DNA of 64,000 bases from Asticcacaulis currens (GTDB lineage: Bacteria; Pseudomonadota; Alphaproteobacteria; Caulobacterales; Caulobacteraceae), in assembly GCF_028550395.1 (NCBI RefSeq), contig NZ_JAQQKW010000011.1, positions 1-64,000 of the forward strand. Reading direction: 5' to 3'. The notes under the pieces are model-generated. The model was not told the DNA's origin. It did no database searches and was given only the letters and a program-made list of their open reading frames with translations. Each line of letters opens with the position of its first letter. Positions within the stretch are counted from its first letter, which is position 1. The position numbers were made by a program, and so were the translations under genes. Of the stretch, positions 16,980 through 25,879 are shown in pieces.

Positions 16980-19410
16980 GCGCCTTGCCCGGTTCGGTCG
17001 AGGCGCTGCTGAGCGCCAGCCCCCCCACCGTCCCCAGTGCGATGGCCAGAGCCGCCGCCGTGGCGATAAGGAAGAACAGCGGGCTGATGCCGATGGCGTC
17101 GTCAAACTGCGACAGCCACTGCCCCAGAGCCAGCCAAGCCAGAGGCCAGGCGATGACGCTGGCGATCAGCACCGGGCGCAGGAATTGCAGCGTCAGAAGC
17201 CGCACCACCTGACCGCGCGACGCCCCCAGCACCTTGCGCAGGCCGATTTCACGGGCCCGGCGTGAGGTATTGAACGCTGCCATACCGTAGAGCCCGATAC
17301 AGCCGATCAGCGCCGCCACCCCGGCCCCAACCCCGAACAGGTTGGAGCGGTCGCGTTCGGGCTTATAATACTTGTCGAGGTTCTCATAGGCCGACGTGAC
17401 TTCGAACGGCACGTCCGGGGCCACCTGACGCCACACCTTGCGCAGACGCTCACGCATCACGCTTTCGCTGACGCCGGCATAGCGGACAAAGCCTACGGCC
17501 GCGTAGGCGACGTGGGCATCGAACATATACAGCTTGGCCGGAATGGGCTCCGACGGATGATAGAAGCGCGCGTCTTCGACCACACCGACGATACGCACCG
17601 TATGATCAGAGAAGCGCGCGGTCTGCCCCACAGCGGCCTGTGGTGTCTTGAAGCCCAGACGCTGCACCGTCAGGCGGCTGACGACGACATTGGTCACCCG
17701 GCCCGGCTCGGCCTTGTCACCCACCCACGTCTGATCCTCGGCAAAGCGCGGATCAAAATAGCGCCCGGCCAGCAGTTTGATGCCGATCAGATCGAAATAG
17801 CCCGGACCGACCACCGACCAGTTGACCGTCGGCGATTCGGTCAGCTTGTCGCGCTGTCCCGGCAAAACGATATTGGAGTTGTTGACCGTGTTCTGATCGC
17901 CCGGAATGGCATTGGCGATACTGACCGCCGTGACATTGGGCAGGGCCCGCACGGCCGCCTGAAAGCCCTCGCGCTGTGCGGCATTGATATTGACGTCGCG
18001 GATCGAATTGACCAGCAGCAGGCCGTCGCGCTTGAAGCCGAGATCGGCCGACTGGATATGCTCGATCTGTTTGATGAAGCCGAGCATCAGGGTGAAGGCC
18101 ATCACCACCGCCGCGAATTGCAGAATGACGAGGCCTTCGCGCAGGCGCATCCCCAGACGGCCGCCCGCCGGGGTGCGGCTCGACGCCAGCACCTGTGCCG
18201 GTTTGAAGGCCGACAGGGCAAAGGCCGGATAGAGGGCCGCGACCAGACCGGCCAACAGCACCACCCCCAGAAGCCCGGCCAGCCATATCCCGTCTTTCGT
18301 GTAATCGAGCGCCAGAGACAGGCCCCCGGCGGCATTGATCAGCGGCAGGGTCAGTTCAACAAGAGACAGGCCTACGATAAAGGCCAGCAGCAGGGTCAGC
18401 AGGGCCTCCCCCAGAAATTGCAGCCGCAAGGCCGAAGGACGCGCCCCCAGTGTCTTGCGCACCGCCACTTCACGCGCCCGCAGGCCCGCCCGTGCCGTGG
18501 CCAGATTGACGTAGTTGATCAGGGCCAGCACCAGCGCCACCACGCCGACCAGACCCAGTGTGACGATGGCCGCCTTCTGCTTGGGGTCGATCAGGTGAAC
18601 ATCGGCCAGCGGCACCAGCACCAGCTTCATCAGGCTGCTGCCCTTGACACCGGGGCCGAAATTATTGCCCACCTGACGGTCGGTAAAGGCGTCCAACTGG
18701 GCCTGTAAGGCGTGCGCCTGCGCCGGCGTATCGAATTTAAGGAAGGCCCAAAGCTGCACCGAGCCCCAGTGATGCCAGGTGTCGGTCTCCATCGCCGTGC
18801 GCTGCGGCGTGAGGCGCCGCAACAGCCCCGATTTGAGATCGCTGTTTTCCGGCAGATCGCGAATAACGGCGCTGACCACATAGGGTTTGCGCCCCTCGGC
18901 ATCGCTGAGCGTCAGGGTCTTGCCCACCGCATCCACCGTGCCAAAATACTTACGCGCCTTTTCCTCGCTGATGACCACGCTACCGGGATCATTCAGCGCC
19001 GTAGCCGCGTCTCCGGCGCGCATGGGCATGCCGAAAAAGGTCAGGAACTCCGGATCGACCAGCTCGATCTGCTCGGAATAGACCTCCGACCCCTTGTGCA
19101 CCGTGACCGGGTTCGACCAGTCGCGCACCGTGACCAGTTGCGGATAGCTGGCCTTCAGTTCTTCGGTCAGGCCACCCATGCCCCCGATACGCACCTCATC
19201 GGTCATGCCGGGGAAGAAATAGCGGGTGCCGACGGTATAGATTTTGGCGCGTTCGGGGCTCCAGGTCTCATAGCCGGTTTCAAAGCGCACCAGCAGGCTG
19301 AGCGCGATAAAGACGGCGATGCCGAGACTGAGGCCCAGAAGGTTGAGGCCGCCATAGAGGGGATGTCGGGTGAAGGAGCGCCAGAAGGCGATCAGGACAG
19401 AGCGTAACAT
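16966..19410 (-). CDS. MacB-like ABC transporter permease (FtsX fold)
   Basis: An 814-residue inner-membrane permease with two repeated MacB_PCD/FtsX units: a first membrane helix (about 15-40) and periplasmic domain, three helices at about 280-400, a fourth-helix restart near 430 with a second periplasmic domain, and three C-terminal helices (about 690-810), including ALYPAFALSAFKP and the REIGLRKVLGASRGQVV signature. Start ATG 19410 has GAGG six bases upstream; a GTG at 19422 overlapping the ATPase stop is an alternative. It acts with the ATPase and adaptor genes just upstream to export a peptide, lipid or antibiotic. The ligand is unknown. Confidence 0.88.
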   Translation of the reverse strand: MLRSVLIAFWRSFTRHPLYGGLNLLGLSLGIAVFIALSLLVRFETGYETWSPERAKIYTVGTRYFFPGMTDEVRIGGMGGLTEELKASYPQLVTVRDWSNPVTVHKGSEVYSEQIELVDPEFLTFFGMPMRAGDAATALNDPGSVVISEEKARKYFGTVDAVGKTLTLSDAEGRKPYVVSAVIRDLPENSDLKSGLLRRLTPQRTAMETDTWHHWGSVQLWAFLKFDTPAQAHALQAQLDAFTDRQVGNNFGPGVKGSSLMKLVLVPLADVHLIDPKQKAAIVTLGLVGVVALVLALINYVNLATARAGLRAREVAVRKTLGARPSALRLQFLGEALLTLLLAFIVGLSLVELTLPLINAAGGLSLALDYTKDGIWLAGLLGVVLLAGLVAALYPAFALSAFKPAQVLASSRTPAGGRLGMRLREGLVILQFAAVVMAFTLMLGFIKQIEHIQSADLGFKRDGLLLVNSIRDVNINAAQREGFQAAVRALPNVTAVSIANAIPGDQNTVNNSNIVLPGQRDKLTESPTVNWSVVGPGYFDLIGIKLLAGRYFDPRFAEDQTWVGDKAEPGRVTNVVVSRLTVQRLGFKTPQAAVGQTARFSDHTVRIVGVVEDARFYHPSEPIPAKLYMFDAHVAYAAVGFVRYAGVSESVMRERLRKVWRQVAPDVPFEVTSAYENLDKYYKPERDRSNLFGVGAGVAALIGCIGLYGMAAFNTSRRAREIGLRKVLGASRGQVVRLLTLQFLRPVLIASVIAWPLAWLALGQWLSQFDDAIGISPLFFLIATAAALAIALGTVGGLALSSASTEPGKALRHQ

Positions 19411-19418
19411 ATCAGGCC

Positions 19419-20099
19419 TCACAACATCTGGGCGACAGAGGCCACCAGTTGCCCGTCGAGAATATCGACGCGGCGGCTGGCCTGATCGGCGTGGCTGGGC
19501 GAGTGGGTGACCATGATGATGGTCGCCCCAGAGGCGTTCAAACCTTTAAGGATGTCCATGACCTGCGCGCCGTTTTCGGTATCGAGATTGCCCGTCGGTT
19601 CGTCGGCCAGGATCAGGTCGGGATTGCCGACAATGGCGCGCGCAATGGCGGCGCGCTGCTGCTGACCGCCCGACAACTGATGCGGGAAGTGGCGCGCCCG
19701 GTGGGCGATGCCCACGCGGTCCATGGCCGTTTCAATCGCCTGACGGCGCGACCCCTTCTGCCCCTGACGATAGAGCAGGCCCAGCTCGATATTCTCATAG
19801 ATGGTCAGGTCATCGACCAGATTGAAGCTCTGAAAAATGAAGCCGAGATGGCGGGCGCGATGCTGCGCCAGCTTCGCTTCACTCAGTTTGGCCAGATCGA
19901 CCCCGTTGAACAGATAGGCTCCGGAGGTCGGGCGGTCGATGGTGCCCAGCGTGTTGAGCAGGGTCGATTTTCCGCAGCCCGACGGCCCCATAATGGCGAC
20001 GAATTCACCCTGACGGATGGTCAGGTTGATATTGTGCAGGGCCGTGGTTTCGATCTCATCGGACCGGTACAGGCGGGAGACGTTTTGAAGCTCAATCAT
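19419..20099 (-). CDS. MacB-type ABC transporter ATP-binding protein
   Basis: A 226-residue ATPase: Walker [10 protein letters not shown] (about 38-46), Q-loop FIFQSFNLV, signature LSGGQQQR (about 140), Walker [10 protein letters not shown] (about 162) and H-loop VTHS. It is of the LolD/MacB subclass that powers mechanotransmission exporters. The ATG at 20099 overlaps the adaptor stop by four bases (ATGA), and its own stop is next to the permease start, so the three genes form a tightly coupled operon. A longer upstream frame is ruled out by that overlap. Confidence 0.92.
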   Translation of the reverse strand: MIELQNVSRLYRSDEIETTALHNINLTIRQGEFVAIMGPSGCGKSTLLNTLGTIDRPTSGAYLFNGVDLAKLSEAKLAQHRARHLGFIFQSFNLVDDLTIYENIELGLLYRQGQKGSRRQAIETAMDRVGIAHRARHFPHQLSGGQQQRAAIARAIVGNPDLILADEPTGNLDTENGAQVMDILKGLNASGATIIMVTHSPSHADQASRRVDILDGQLVASVAQML

Positions 20100-21394
20100 G
20101 AATTCGGGTCCGACTTGATGTGGAGATATTGCGCATTGCGCAGGTTGGAGACTCCGGCAGTAACGATGCGCTCGCCGGGTTTGAGGCCGCTGAGGATTTC
20201 GACCTGTTCGGGGTTGCGGCGGCCCACCGTGACGGCGCGGCGGCTGGCCTGATCGCCCTTGGCGTTGAGCACAAACACCCACGCCCCGCCCGATTCCGTC
20301 AGCCAGCTCCCCGACGGGGCCAGAATGGCCGGCGTCGTCTGACCCAGTCTCAGGCGGATATCGACGGTTTCGCCGCGTTTGAGATCGGCGGGCGGCGGCG
20401 TGACAAACTGCAATTCGGCCACCACGCGGCCATTGGTCACCTGCGGGAAGACTTTCGAAACGGCGACGCTGACCGTCTGACCGTGCAGGCTGGCCTCGGC
20501 TTTCTGGCCTTCGGACAGGCGTTGCAGGTAGAATTCATCGACCTCGGCGCGCAGCTTGTAGCTGCCTTCGGAATCGACCTGCGCCACCGCGTCGCCCTCC
20601 TTGACCGCCTGCCCCGGCTTGAGGCTGAAGGCGGTCAGGCGGCCCGCCGCCGGGGCGGTCAGGGTCAGGGCGTCGAGGCCGCGACGCACCTCCCCCAGAT
20701 TGCGACGCAGATCCTGCGCATTGTCCTGCACCTGACGGCGCTGACCGGCATAGAATTGCGCGTCCGGCGTCTGGGCGGTCTTGAGCGCCGCCACGCGCTG
20801 ACGCTGATAGGCGACCTCATCGGCATAGGGTTTGACCGCCGCCGCATTGATGAAGCCCTTGTCGAGCAGGGTCTGGCGCTTCTGATACTCCTGCTCGGCG
20901 CGGCTGAGGGCATAGGCGGCATCGGCCAGCGCCTGTTCGCGGCTTTCCTGCGCGGTTTTCAGCGCCATCAACTGGTTGGAATTGTCGGTGAGACGCGCCG
21001 AAATATCGGCTTCGCGCGCCGACACATCCAGCGTCAGGGCGGGGTTGACCAGATAGACCAGCGCCTGTCCCTTGGTGACGCGATCGCCGTCGCTCACCGC
21101 CACGGCCTGCACGCGACCGGCGGTCGCCGCCGTGATATAGACCGTGTCGAGCGGCACGGCTTCGGCGCGCAGCGGCACGTAGTCCTGATAGGGGGCGCGC
21201 ACCACCTCCCCGGATTCGAGGGTACGGGCCTCGACCGTTACCGTACCCGACTTGGGCAGGGTCAGGTAAAAGGCGAGGCCCGCCGTGGCGATGACGACGG
21301 CGGCAGCGGTGATCTGAAACGGACGGCGGCGATACCAGGGTTTGGCGCGCTTGCGGTCCATGGTGGTGGAGGATGAGAGGACGTTATCGGGCAT
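20096..21394 (-). CDS. Efflux periplasmic adaptor (MacA/HlyD family)
   Basis: A 432-residue membrane-fusion protein anchored by one helix (about 28-47). It has a biotinyl-lipoyl half-motif (VSDGDRVTKGQALVYL near 105), a long alpha-helical hairpin (about 120-225), the second lipoyl half (SLKPGQAVKEGDAVAQ near 270) and beta-barrel plus membrane-proximal domains to the end. It links the inner-membrane ABC complex to an outer-membrane channel; no TolC-like gene is in the window. It is the first gene of the operon, facing a response regulator across a short intergenic region. Confidence 0.9.
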   Translation of the reverse strand: MPDNVLSSSTTMDRKRAKPWYRRRPFQITAAAVVIATAGLAFYLTLPKSGTVTVEARTLESGEVVRAPYQDYVPLRAEAVPLDTVYITAATAGRVQAVAVSDGDRVTKGQALVYLVNPALTLDVSAREADISARLTDNSNQLMALKTAQESREQALADAAYALSRAEQEYQKRQTLLDKGFINAAAVKPYADEVAYQRQRVAALKTAQTPDAQFYAGQRRQVQDNAQDLRRNLGEVRRGLDALTLTAPAAGRLTAFSLKPGQAVKEGDAVAQVDSEGSYKLRAEVDEFYLQRLSEGQKAEASLHGQTVSVAVSKVFPQVTNGRVVAELQFVTPPPADLKRGETVDIRLRLGQTTPAILAPSGSWLTESGGAWVFVLNAKGDQASRRAVTVGRRNPEQVEILSGLKPGERIVTAGVSNLRNAQYLHIKSDPNS

Positions 21395-21511
21395 GTTAAA
21401 ACGCTAACACAGCCTTTTCAATTCATATAAATAATTCATTTTGCTTGCTTTTTGTCGATTTTTGCCCTCAAATCAGGATTTAAGTCGCCCCGCAGGTGTC
21501 CGAATCCGAAC

Positions 21512-22084
21512 ATGCCCTCCGAAGCCGAAACACCCCCTCTGACGCGCGCCGTCTTTCTCGACGACGACCCCGACATTCTGGCGGCGGCCGAGCTGGTCCT
21601 GACGCGGCAGGGCTTCACCCTGCGCAGCGCGCAGTCGCCGGATGAGGCGCGCGCCCTGCTGGAGTCTGAGACGCCGGACGTGCTGCTGCTCGACCTCAAT
21701 TACCGGCGCGGCGATACATCGGGCGAAGCGGGGCTGGCCTTCCTGCAGGAGCAGCTCAATAAGACCCCGCACCTGCCGGTCGTCGTCGTCACCGGCCATT
21801 CGGGCATGAGCATCGCCATTCAGGCCATGCGGCTGGGGGCGCAGGATTTCGTGGTCAAGCCGTGGAACAATGAGCGGCTGGTGGCCGCCCTGCGTGCCGC
21901 CATTGAGACGCCGCCGCGCGTCCCCGCCGATCTGCCGCCGCAGGACCTCAATCTGGAGCGCTCGGAGCGTGAGCTGATCAAGGCGGCGCTCAGCCGGCAT
22001 CAGTTCAATATCTCGCACGCCGCCAAGGACCTTGGCCTGACGCGGGCGGCGCTGTACCGGCGCATGGAAAAGCACGGTCTGTGA
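21512..22084 (+). CDS. Response regulator with REC and Fis-type HTH, no AAA+ domain
   Basis: A 190-residue regulator: receiver domain with acidic Asp17-Asp19, phospho-acceptor Asp61 (LLLDLNY), Thr94 and Lys116, then a Fis-like helix-turn-helix at about 150-188 (NISHAAKDLGLTRAALYRRM). It resembles an NtrC-class regulator from which the central ATPase has been lost, as in ActR/RegA. The ATG at 21512 is preferred because the frame upstream begins with TTG and lacks similarity. It is 3 bases from the kinase gene and divergent from the MacA-ABC-MacB operon, which it probably regulates. Confidence 0.85.
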   Translation: MPSEAETPPLTRAVFLDDDPDILAAAELVLTRQGFTLRSAQSPDEARALLESETPDVLLLDLNYRRGDTSGEAGLAFLQEQLNKTPHLPVVVVTGHSGMSIAIQAMRLGAQDFVVKPWNNERLVAALRAAIETPPRVPADLPPQDLNLERSERELIKAALSRHQFNISHAAKDLGLTRAALYRRMEKHGL

Positions 22085-22087
22085 CGC

Positions 22088-23311
22088 ATGGGGTCTCATC
22101 GCATCTGGCTCAGCATTGTCGCGCAGGTGGGCGTCTTCGCCCTGGGGGTCGGGCTGTGGCTGGCCCTCAGTCAGGGCTATTACGCCACGGCGCTGGTTTG
22201 CGGACTGGCCGCCGTCGGTCTGGCCGTGGCGGGCGTCAACAGCCCGGCCTTCCATCTGGCGCGTGAACGCCTGCGCGCCCGGCTAAGCCCCGCGCCGATC
22301 TTTACGGCGGAGCTGGGGCGGCGACGGCTTCAGATGCTGCTCGATCAGGCCCCCTCGCCGCTTTTGCTGCAAACCGATGATGGTCAGATCATTGCCGTCA
22401 ACCGCGCGGCACGGCAACTGTTCGGCGTCGCCTACGCCCTGCCTCTGGCCGTGCGCCGCACGCTTGTCGGTGATGGTGGCGACCTGTTTGCGCCGGGGCA
22501 GCAGATCGTCTGGGAAGGCCGCACCTTTGCCGTTCAGCACAACGAGCTGATCGAGGATGAGCGGACCTCGCAACTGGCCATCCTGACCGATATTTCCGCC
22601 GATGTGCGCGCCGCCGAAGCCACGGCGCTGCGTGACCTGCTGCGGGTGCTCAATCACGAACTGATGAACGCCCTGACGCCCGTGGCTTCGATGAGCAAGA
22701 GCGCGCTCGACCTGCTCACCGACGATACACCGCAATCGCGCGCACTGGCCATCAAGGCCCTGGAGCGGGTGGTAGCGCGCACCGAAGGCCTGCACGACTT
22801 CATCAATGCCTATCGCGCCCTGACCCGTCTGCCGCCGCCCAGCCTGCAACCGGTGCGCCTGTCGGAATGGCTGGAGGTGCTGCACGAGAGTTTCACCGCT
22901 CAGTGGAGCGACAAGGGGGTCAGGCTTTTGTGGGAGGTGCCGCCCGAGGAGGTGAGGGTCCGCATGGACGAGGATCAGATGTGGCTGTGCGCCGGGAACC
23001 TGCTCAACAATGCGGCACAGGCGGCGCTCGAAAAGGGCGGCGACCCCAGGGTCCGCCTGCGCGCCGCTGCGGGGGAAAATGACCTGACCATACTGATCGA
23101 GGATTCCGGCCCCGGCATCCCGGCCGAACATGGCCGTCAGGTCTTCATGCCCTTCTTCACCACCAAGGCCACCGGTACGGGCGTGGGCCTCAGTCTGGCC
23201 CGGCAGATCGTACAGGGCCACGGCTCGGACCTCAGCCTGTTGCCGCTCAGTCCCGGCGATCCGGACGCCTTGGGCGGCGCCCGTTTCGCCTTTAGTCTTT
23301 CTAAAATCTAG
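22088..23311 (+). CDS. Sensor histidine kinase (NtrB-like)
   Basis: A 407-residue kinase with two closely spaced N-terminal membrane helices (about 7-27 and 32-52) and almost no periplasmic loop. A PAS-like domain follows (about 75-175), then the phospho-acceptor His190 in LNHELMNALTP, N-box NLLNNAAQAAL, G1 EDSGPGIP and G2 GTGVGLSLA. It should phosphorylate the regulator encoded 3 bases upstream. Lack of an external sensor loop suggests it senses within the membrane or cytoplasm. Its TAG stop (23309) coincides with the start of a dispersed repeat. Confidence 0.9.
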   Translation: MGSHRIWLSIVAQVGVFALGVGLWLALSQGYYATALVCGLAAVGLAVAGVNSPAFHLARERLRARLSPAPIFTAELGRRRLQMLLDQAPSPLLLQTDDGQIIAVNRAARQLFGVAYALPLAVRRTLVGDGGDLFAPGQQIVWEGRTFAVQHNELIEDERTSQLAILTDISADVRAAEATALRDLLRVLNHELMNALTPVASMSKSALDLLTDDTPQSRALAIKALERVVARTEGLHDFINAYRALTRLPPPSLQPVRLSEWLEVLHESFTAQWSDKGVRLLWEVPPEEVRVRMDEDQMWLCAGNLLNNAAQAALEKGGDPRVRLRAAAGENDLTILIEDSGPGIPAEHGRQVFMPFFTTKATGTGVGLSLARQIVQGHGSDLSLLPLSPGDPDALGGARFAFSLSKI

Positions 23312-23412
23312 AGCGATGTGCGGAAGAGTGTGAGCGGTTTTCCGCAAAAACATCGCGACAAAACAAAAATTTAGAGCGAAATGGCGCTTCCACCTAAAGT
23401 CATTTCGCTCTA
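23309..23412. repeat. Dispersed repeat family A, copy filling a convergent gap
   Basis: Begins TAGAGCGATGTG and contains GAGTGTGAGCGGTTTTCCG and ATCGCGACAAAACAAAAATTTAGAGC. It ends in a hairpin with arms around 23373-23384 and 23400-23411 (GAGCGAAATG / CATTTCGCTC). The first TAG is the kinase stop codon and the last three bases are, on the minus strand, the TAG stop of the porin gene. Confidence 0.8.
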
Positions 23413-24126
23413 GAATTTCTTCGACAGGGTGATGAAGGTGGACTCGCCGTACTTGTCGCCCAGATCGCCCTTGTCGGTCGTGGTGAAGGTCAGGCTGGCC
23501 ATAAATTTTGGCGTCACCGCATAGCTCACCCCGGCCAGATAGCTGGTGTAATCGACGCTGTGCCGGTTGTGACGGAAGCCATTGGCCACCTGAAACGACA
23601 GTTTGGGCGTGACCTTATAGTCGAGACCCAGGTCCGTGTAGGTCGCCGTCTTTGCCTTGCCGTAATTGTCGTCGGCATAGGCGAAGTTCAGCTTGCCGCT
23701 CAGCCTTTTCGTCAGCTTGCGCGTGGCGGTAAATTCGTACTCCATCCACTCATTATCAATGCCGGCTTTGGTGCCGTTATACTGCTTGTAGATAGCGCGG
23801 GCCACGATGTCATTGCCTGCCAGATTGGTCTTGTAACCGAGGATGGCCTGGGTCTGGTTATCGACGCCCGTGGTGCGGTCGCGCATCGACTTGTACAGGA
23901 CACCGGCAAAGAACTTACCGTAAGCGGCCTGCCCACCCACAATGTATTGCGGGCGGCCCTCGGTCTGGCTGACGCCGCGATAGATGCCGTCGCTCAGCAG
24001 TTTGACCTCAGCGGAATATTTGATCCTTTCAGGCCTGGCGGCCGGGGCGGCCTGCGCGGCCTGAGACAGAGTTAGGGGAAGGGCCACAAGCAGGGCCGCC
24101 GACAAACGGATAGTGTTCGCAGACAT
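23410..24126 (-). CDS. TorF-family putative porin
   Basis: A 238-residue outer-membrane beta-barrel of the TorF/gcw_chp family (TIGR02001 type). Signal peptide about 1-29 (ends QAAQA), then LLSDGIYRGVSQTEGRPQ, which is the family hallmark, a series of amphipathic strands and a terminal phenylalanine. The start ATG at 24126 gives a normal signal peptide; a longer open frame upstream is not credible. Function in this family is poorly known; diffusion of small solutes is assumed. It lies downstream of dctA on the same strand but after a strong terminator. Confidence 0.82.
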   Translation of the reverse strand: MSANTIRLSAALLVALPLTLSQAAQAAPAARPERIKYSAEVKLLSDGIYRGVSQTEGRPQYIVGGQAAYGKFFAGVLYKSMRDRTTGVDNQTQAILGYKTNLAGNDIVARAIYKQYNGTKAGIDNEWMEYEFTATRKLTKRLSGKLNFAYADDNYGKAKTATYTDLGLDYKVTPKLSFQVANGFRHNRHSVDYTSYLAGVSYAVTPKFMASLTFTTTDKGDLGDKYGESTFITLSKKF

Positions 24127-24197
24127 GAGGGTCTCCGTTTGCGAAACCGCAAGGCAGTCTCGCATGAATTTGAGAAGAAAGGGTTTAGGGGAAAAAT

Positions 24198-24236
24198 ACC
24201 CGTGCCGGAGGCTCGAACCGATACACCGGCACGGGT
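24198..24236 (-). terminator. Rho-independent terminator after dctA
   Basis: Perfect 11-base arms ACCCGTGCCGG (24198-24208) and CCGGCACGGGT (24226-24236); on the minus strand the stem is followed by ATTTTT. It should end the dctA transcript before the porin gene. Confidence 0.85.
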
Positions 24237-24241
24237 CAGTC

Positions 24242-24297
24242 AGGATGGAACCACGTCGGGGGGACACGGCCGGGGGATGGCCGGAAGGTTCCATCCT
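24242..24297. repeat. 11-base inverted repeat just downstream of dctA
   Basis: Perfect arms AGGATGGAACC (24242-24252) and GGTTCCATCCT (24287-24297) with a 34-base G-rich spacer that itself holds CGGCC/GGCCG. It lies between the dctA stop and the terminator and would form a second, larger stem in the dctA mRNA. Confidence 0.65.
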
Positions 24298-24304
24298 TAA
24301 AAGG

Positions 24305-25681
24305 TTAGTCCGCGCTCTTTTCGCCCAGTTGCAGACCCGCCGGAGCCCCGTGGATGGCCATGACCGGTTCGGCCTCGACCACAGGCTTGCCACTCAGCGC
24401 CGCGCGGAAGGTGTGCATGTCGATCGACTTTTCCCAGCGGCTGACGACGACGGTGGCGACCGCATTGCCGATGAAGTTGGTGATCGAGCGGCATTCCGAC
24501 ATGAAGCGGTCCACGCCCAGAATGATGGCCATACCGGCGATGGGCACGCTCGGCACCACCGACAGGGTGGCGGCCAGGGTGATGAAGCCCGCGCCCGTCA
24601 CCCCGGCTGCGCCCTTGGACGACAGCATGGCGACCGACAGAAGCAGCAGTTGCTGCTCAAGCGACAGGTGGGTGTTGGTGGCCTGAGCGATAAACAGGGC
24701 GGCCAGCGTCATGTAGATATTGGTGCCATCGAGGTTGAACGAATAGCCGGTCGGCACGACAAGGCCCACGACCGAACGCTTGCAGCCTGCGGCCTCCATC
24801 TTTTCCATCAGGCTCGGCAGGGCCGACTCCGACGACGAGGTGCCGAGCACCAGCAGCAGCTCCGCCTTCAGATAGCTGATCAGCCTGAAGATCGAGAAGC
24901 CGTTGGCCGCACAGACGGCGCCCAGAATGACGATCACGAACAGGGCCGAGGTGGCGTAGAAGGTGCCGACCAGTGCCGCCAGATTGATGATGGAGGCGAT
25001 GCCGTACTTGCCGATGGTGAAGGCAAAGGCGCCAAAGGCCCCGATGGGCGCGGCCTTCATCAGGATCGACACCATTTTGAAGATACCGGCGCTGACCAGT
25101 TCGAGCAGGCTGACGAGCGGTTTGGCGCGCTCACCGACAAAGATCAGCGAGATGCCGAACAGGATGGCGATAAACAGCACCTGAAGGATGTTGCCTTCGA
25201 CAAAGGCCGAGGTGAAGGTCGTCGGAATGATGTCCATCACGAAGCCGATCAGGGTCGTTTCGTGCGCCTTGGCGGCGTATTCCGTCACCTTCTCATTGTG
25301 CAGGGTGGCCGGGTCGATATTCATGCCGTGACCGGGCTGAACCACATTGGCGACGATCAGGCCGACGATCAGGGCCAGGGTCGAGAAGGTCAGGAAGTAG
25401 GCAAACGCCTTGCCCGTGACCGAGCCGACGCCTTTCAGCGAGCCCATACCGGCAATACCGGTGACGATGGTAAGGAAGATGACCGGGGAAATGATCATCT
25501 TGACCAGCTTGATAAAGCCGTCACCCAGCGGTTTCAGCGCCTCGCCGGTCTGCGGGTAAAAGTGCCCGATAGCCGCGCCCAAAGCGATGGCGACCAGCAC
25601 CTGAAAATAGAGATGAGTGTAGAAAGGACGCTTGCGCGGCGCGGCCGCGGTCAGCGTGTCCGTTGGGGTATGCATCTGCAT
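24305..25681 (-). CDS. dctA: C4-dicarboxylate:cation symporter DctA
   Basis: A 458-residue inner-membrane carrier of the dicarboxylate/amino acid:cation symporter family, importing succinate, fumarate and malate. Seen: the helix-1 segment [17 protein letters not shown], the serine-rich reentrant region [13 protein letters not shown] near 290, and the helix-7 motif [14 protein letters not shown] near 325, all diagnostic. The length is normal for DctA. It is divergent from dctB-dctD and separated from them by 198 bases with two dyad sites, the classic arrangement. A glutamate carrier of the same family is possible, but the neighbours make DctA the best call. Confidence 0.93.
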   Translation of the reverse strand: MQMHTPTDTLTAAAPRKRPFYTHLYFQVLVAIALGAAIGHFYPQTGEALKPLGDGFIKLVKMIISPVIFLTIVTGIAGMGSLKGVGSVTGKAFAYFLTFSTLALIVGLIVANVVQPGHGMNIDPATLHNEKVTEYAAKAHETTLIGFVMDIIPTTFTSAFVEGNILQVLFIAILFGISLIFVGERAKPLVSLLELVSAGIFKMVSILMKAAPIGAFGAFAFTIGKYGIASIINLAALVGTFYATSALFVIVILGAVCAANGFSIFRLISYLKAELLLVLGTSSSESALPSLMEKMEAAGCKRSVVGLVVPTGYSFNLDGTNIYMTLAALFIAQATNTHLSLEQQLLLLSVAMLSSKGAAGVTGAGFITLAATLSVVPSVPIAGMAIILGVDRFMSECRSITNFIGNAVATVVVSRWEKSIDMHTFRAALSGKPVVEAEPVMAIHGAPAGLQLGEKSAD

Positions 25682-25812
25682 GGGTGTTCCTCGACCCTTT
25701 GGTGGTTTTTGTTAACGCACCATAATCCGGCACCACCCCTGTGCCCACACTTCGGCCTGTTTTCATTAATCCATTGAAATTTAAAAATTTATAGCAAAGA
25801 CAGGCCCCTATT

Positions 25813-25863
25813 TTGTGTGGAATTTCACACATGTAACCCGGACATTGTGCGAAAATTCGCAAA
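25813..25863. promoter_or_regulatory. Two tandem DctD-type operator dyads
   Basis: TTGTGTGGAATTTCACACA (25813-25831) and TTGTGCGAAAATTCGCAAA (25845-25863) share the pattern TTGTGYGnAAwTTCrCA and are 32 bases apart centre to centre, about three helical turns. Paired upstream activator sites for DctD are known at rhizobial dctA genes. The second copy lies 16 bases before the dctB start, so the sites may also affect dctBD. I found no convincing sigma54 -24/-12 element between them and dctA. Confidence 0.75.
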
Positions 25864-25879
25864 GGCTTATAAGGGAGAT

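Noticed and set aside
25682-25760. Possible sigma54 promoter for dctA (TGGGCACAGGGGTGGTGCC on the minus strand)
   Set aside because: The GG and GC doublets are not at the required 10-base spacing, and DctD lacks GAFTGA.
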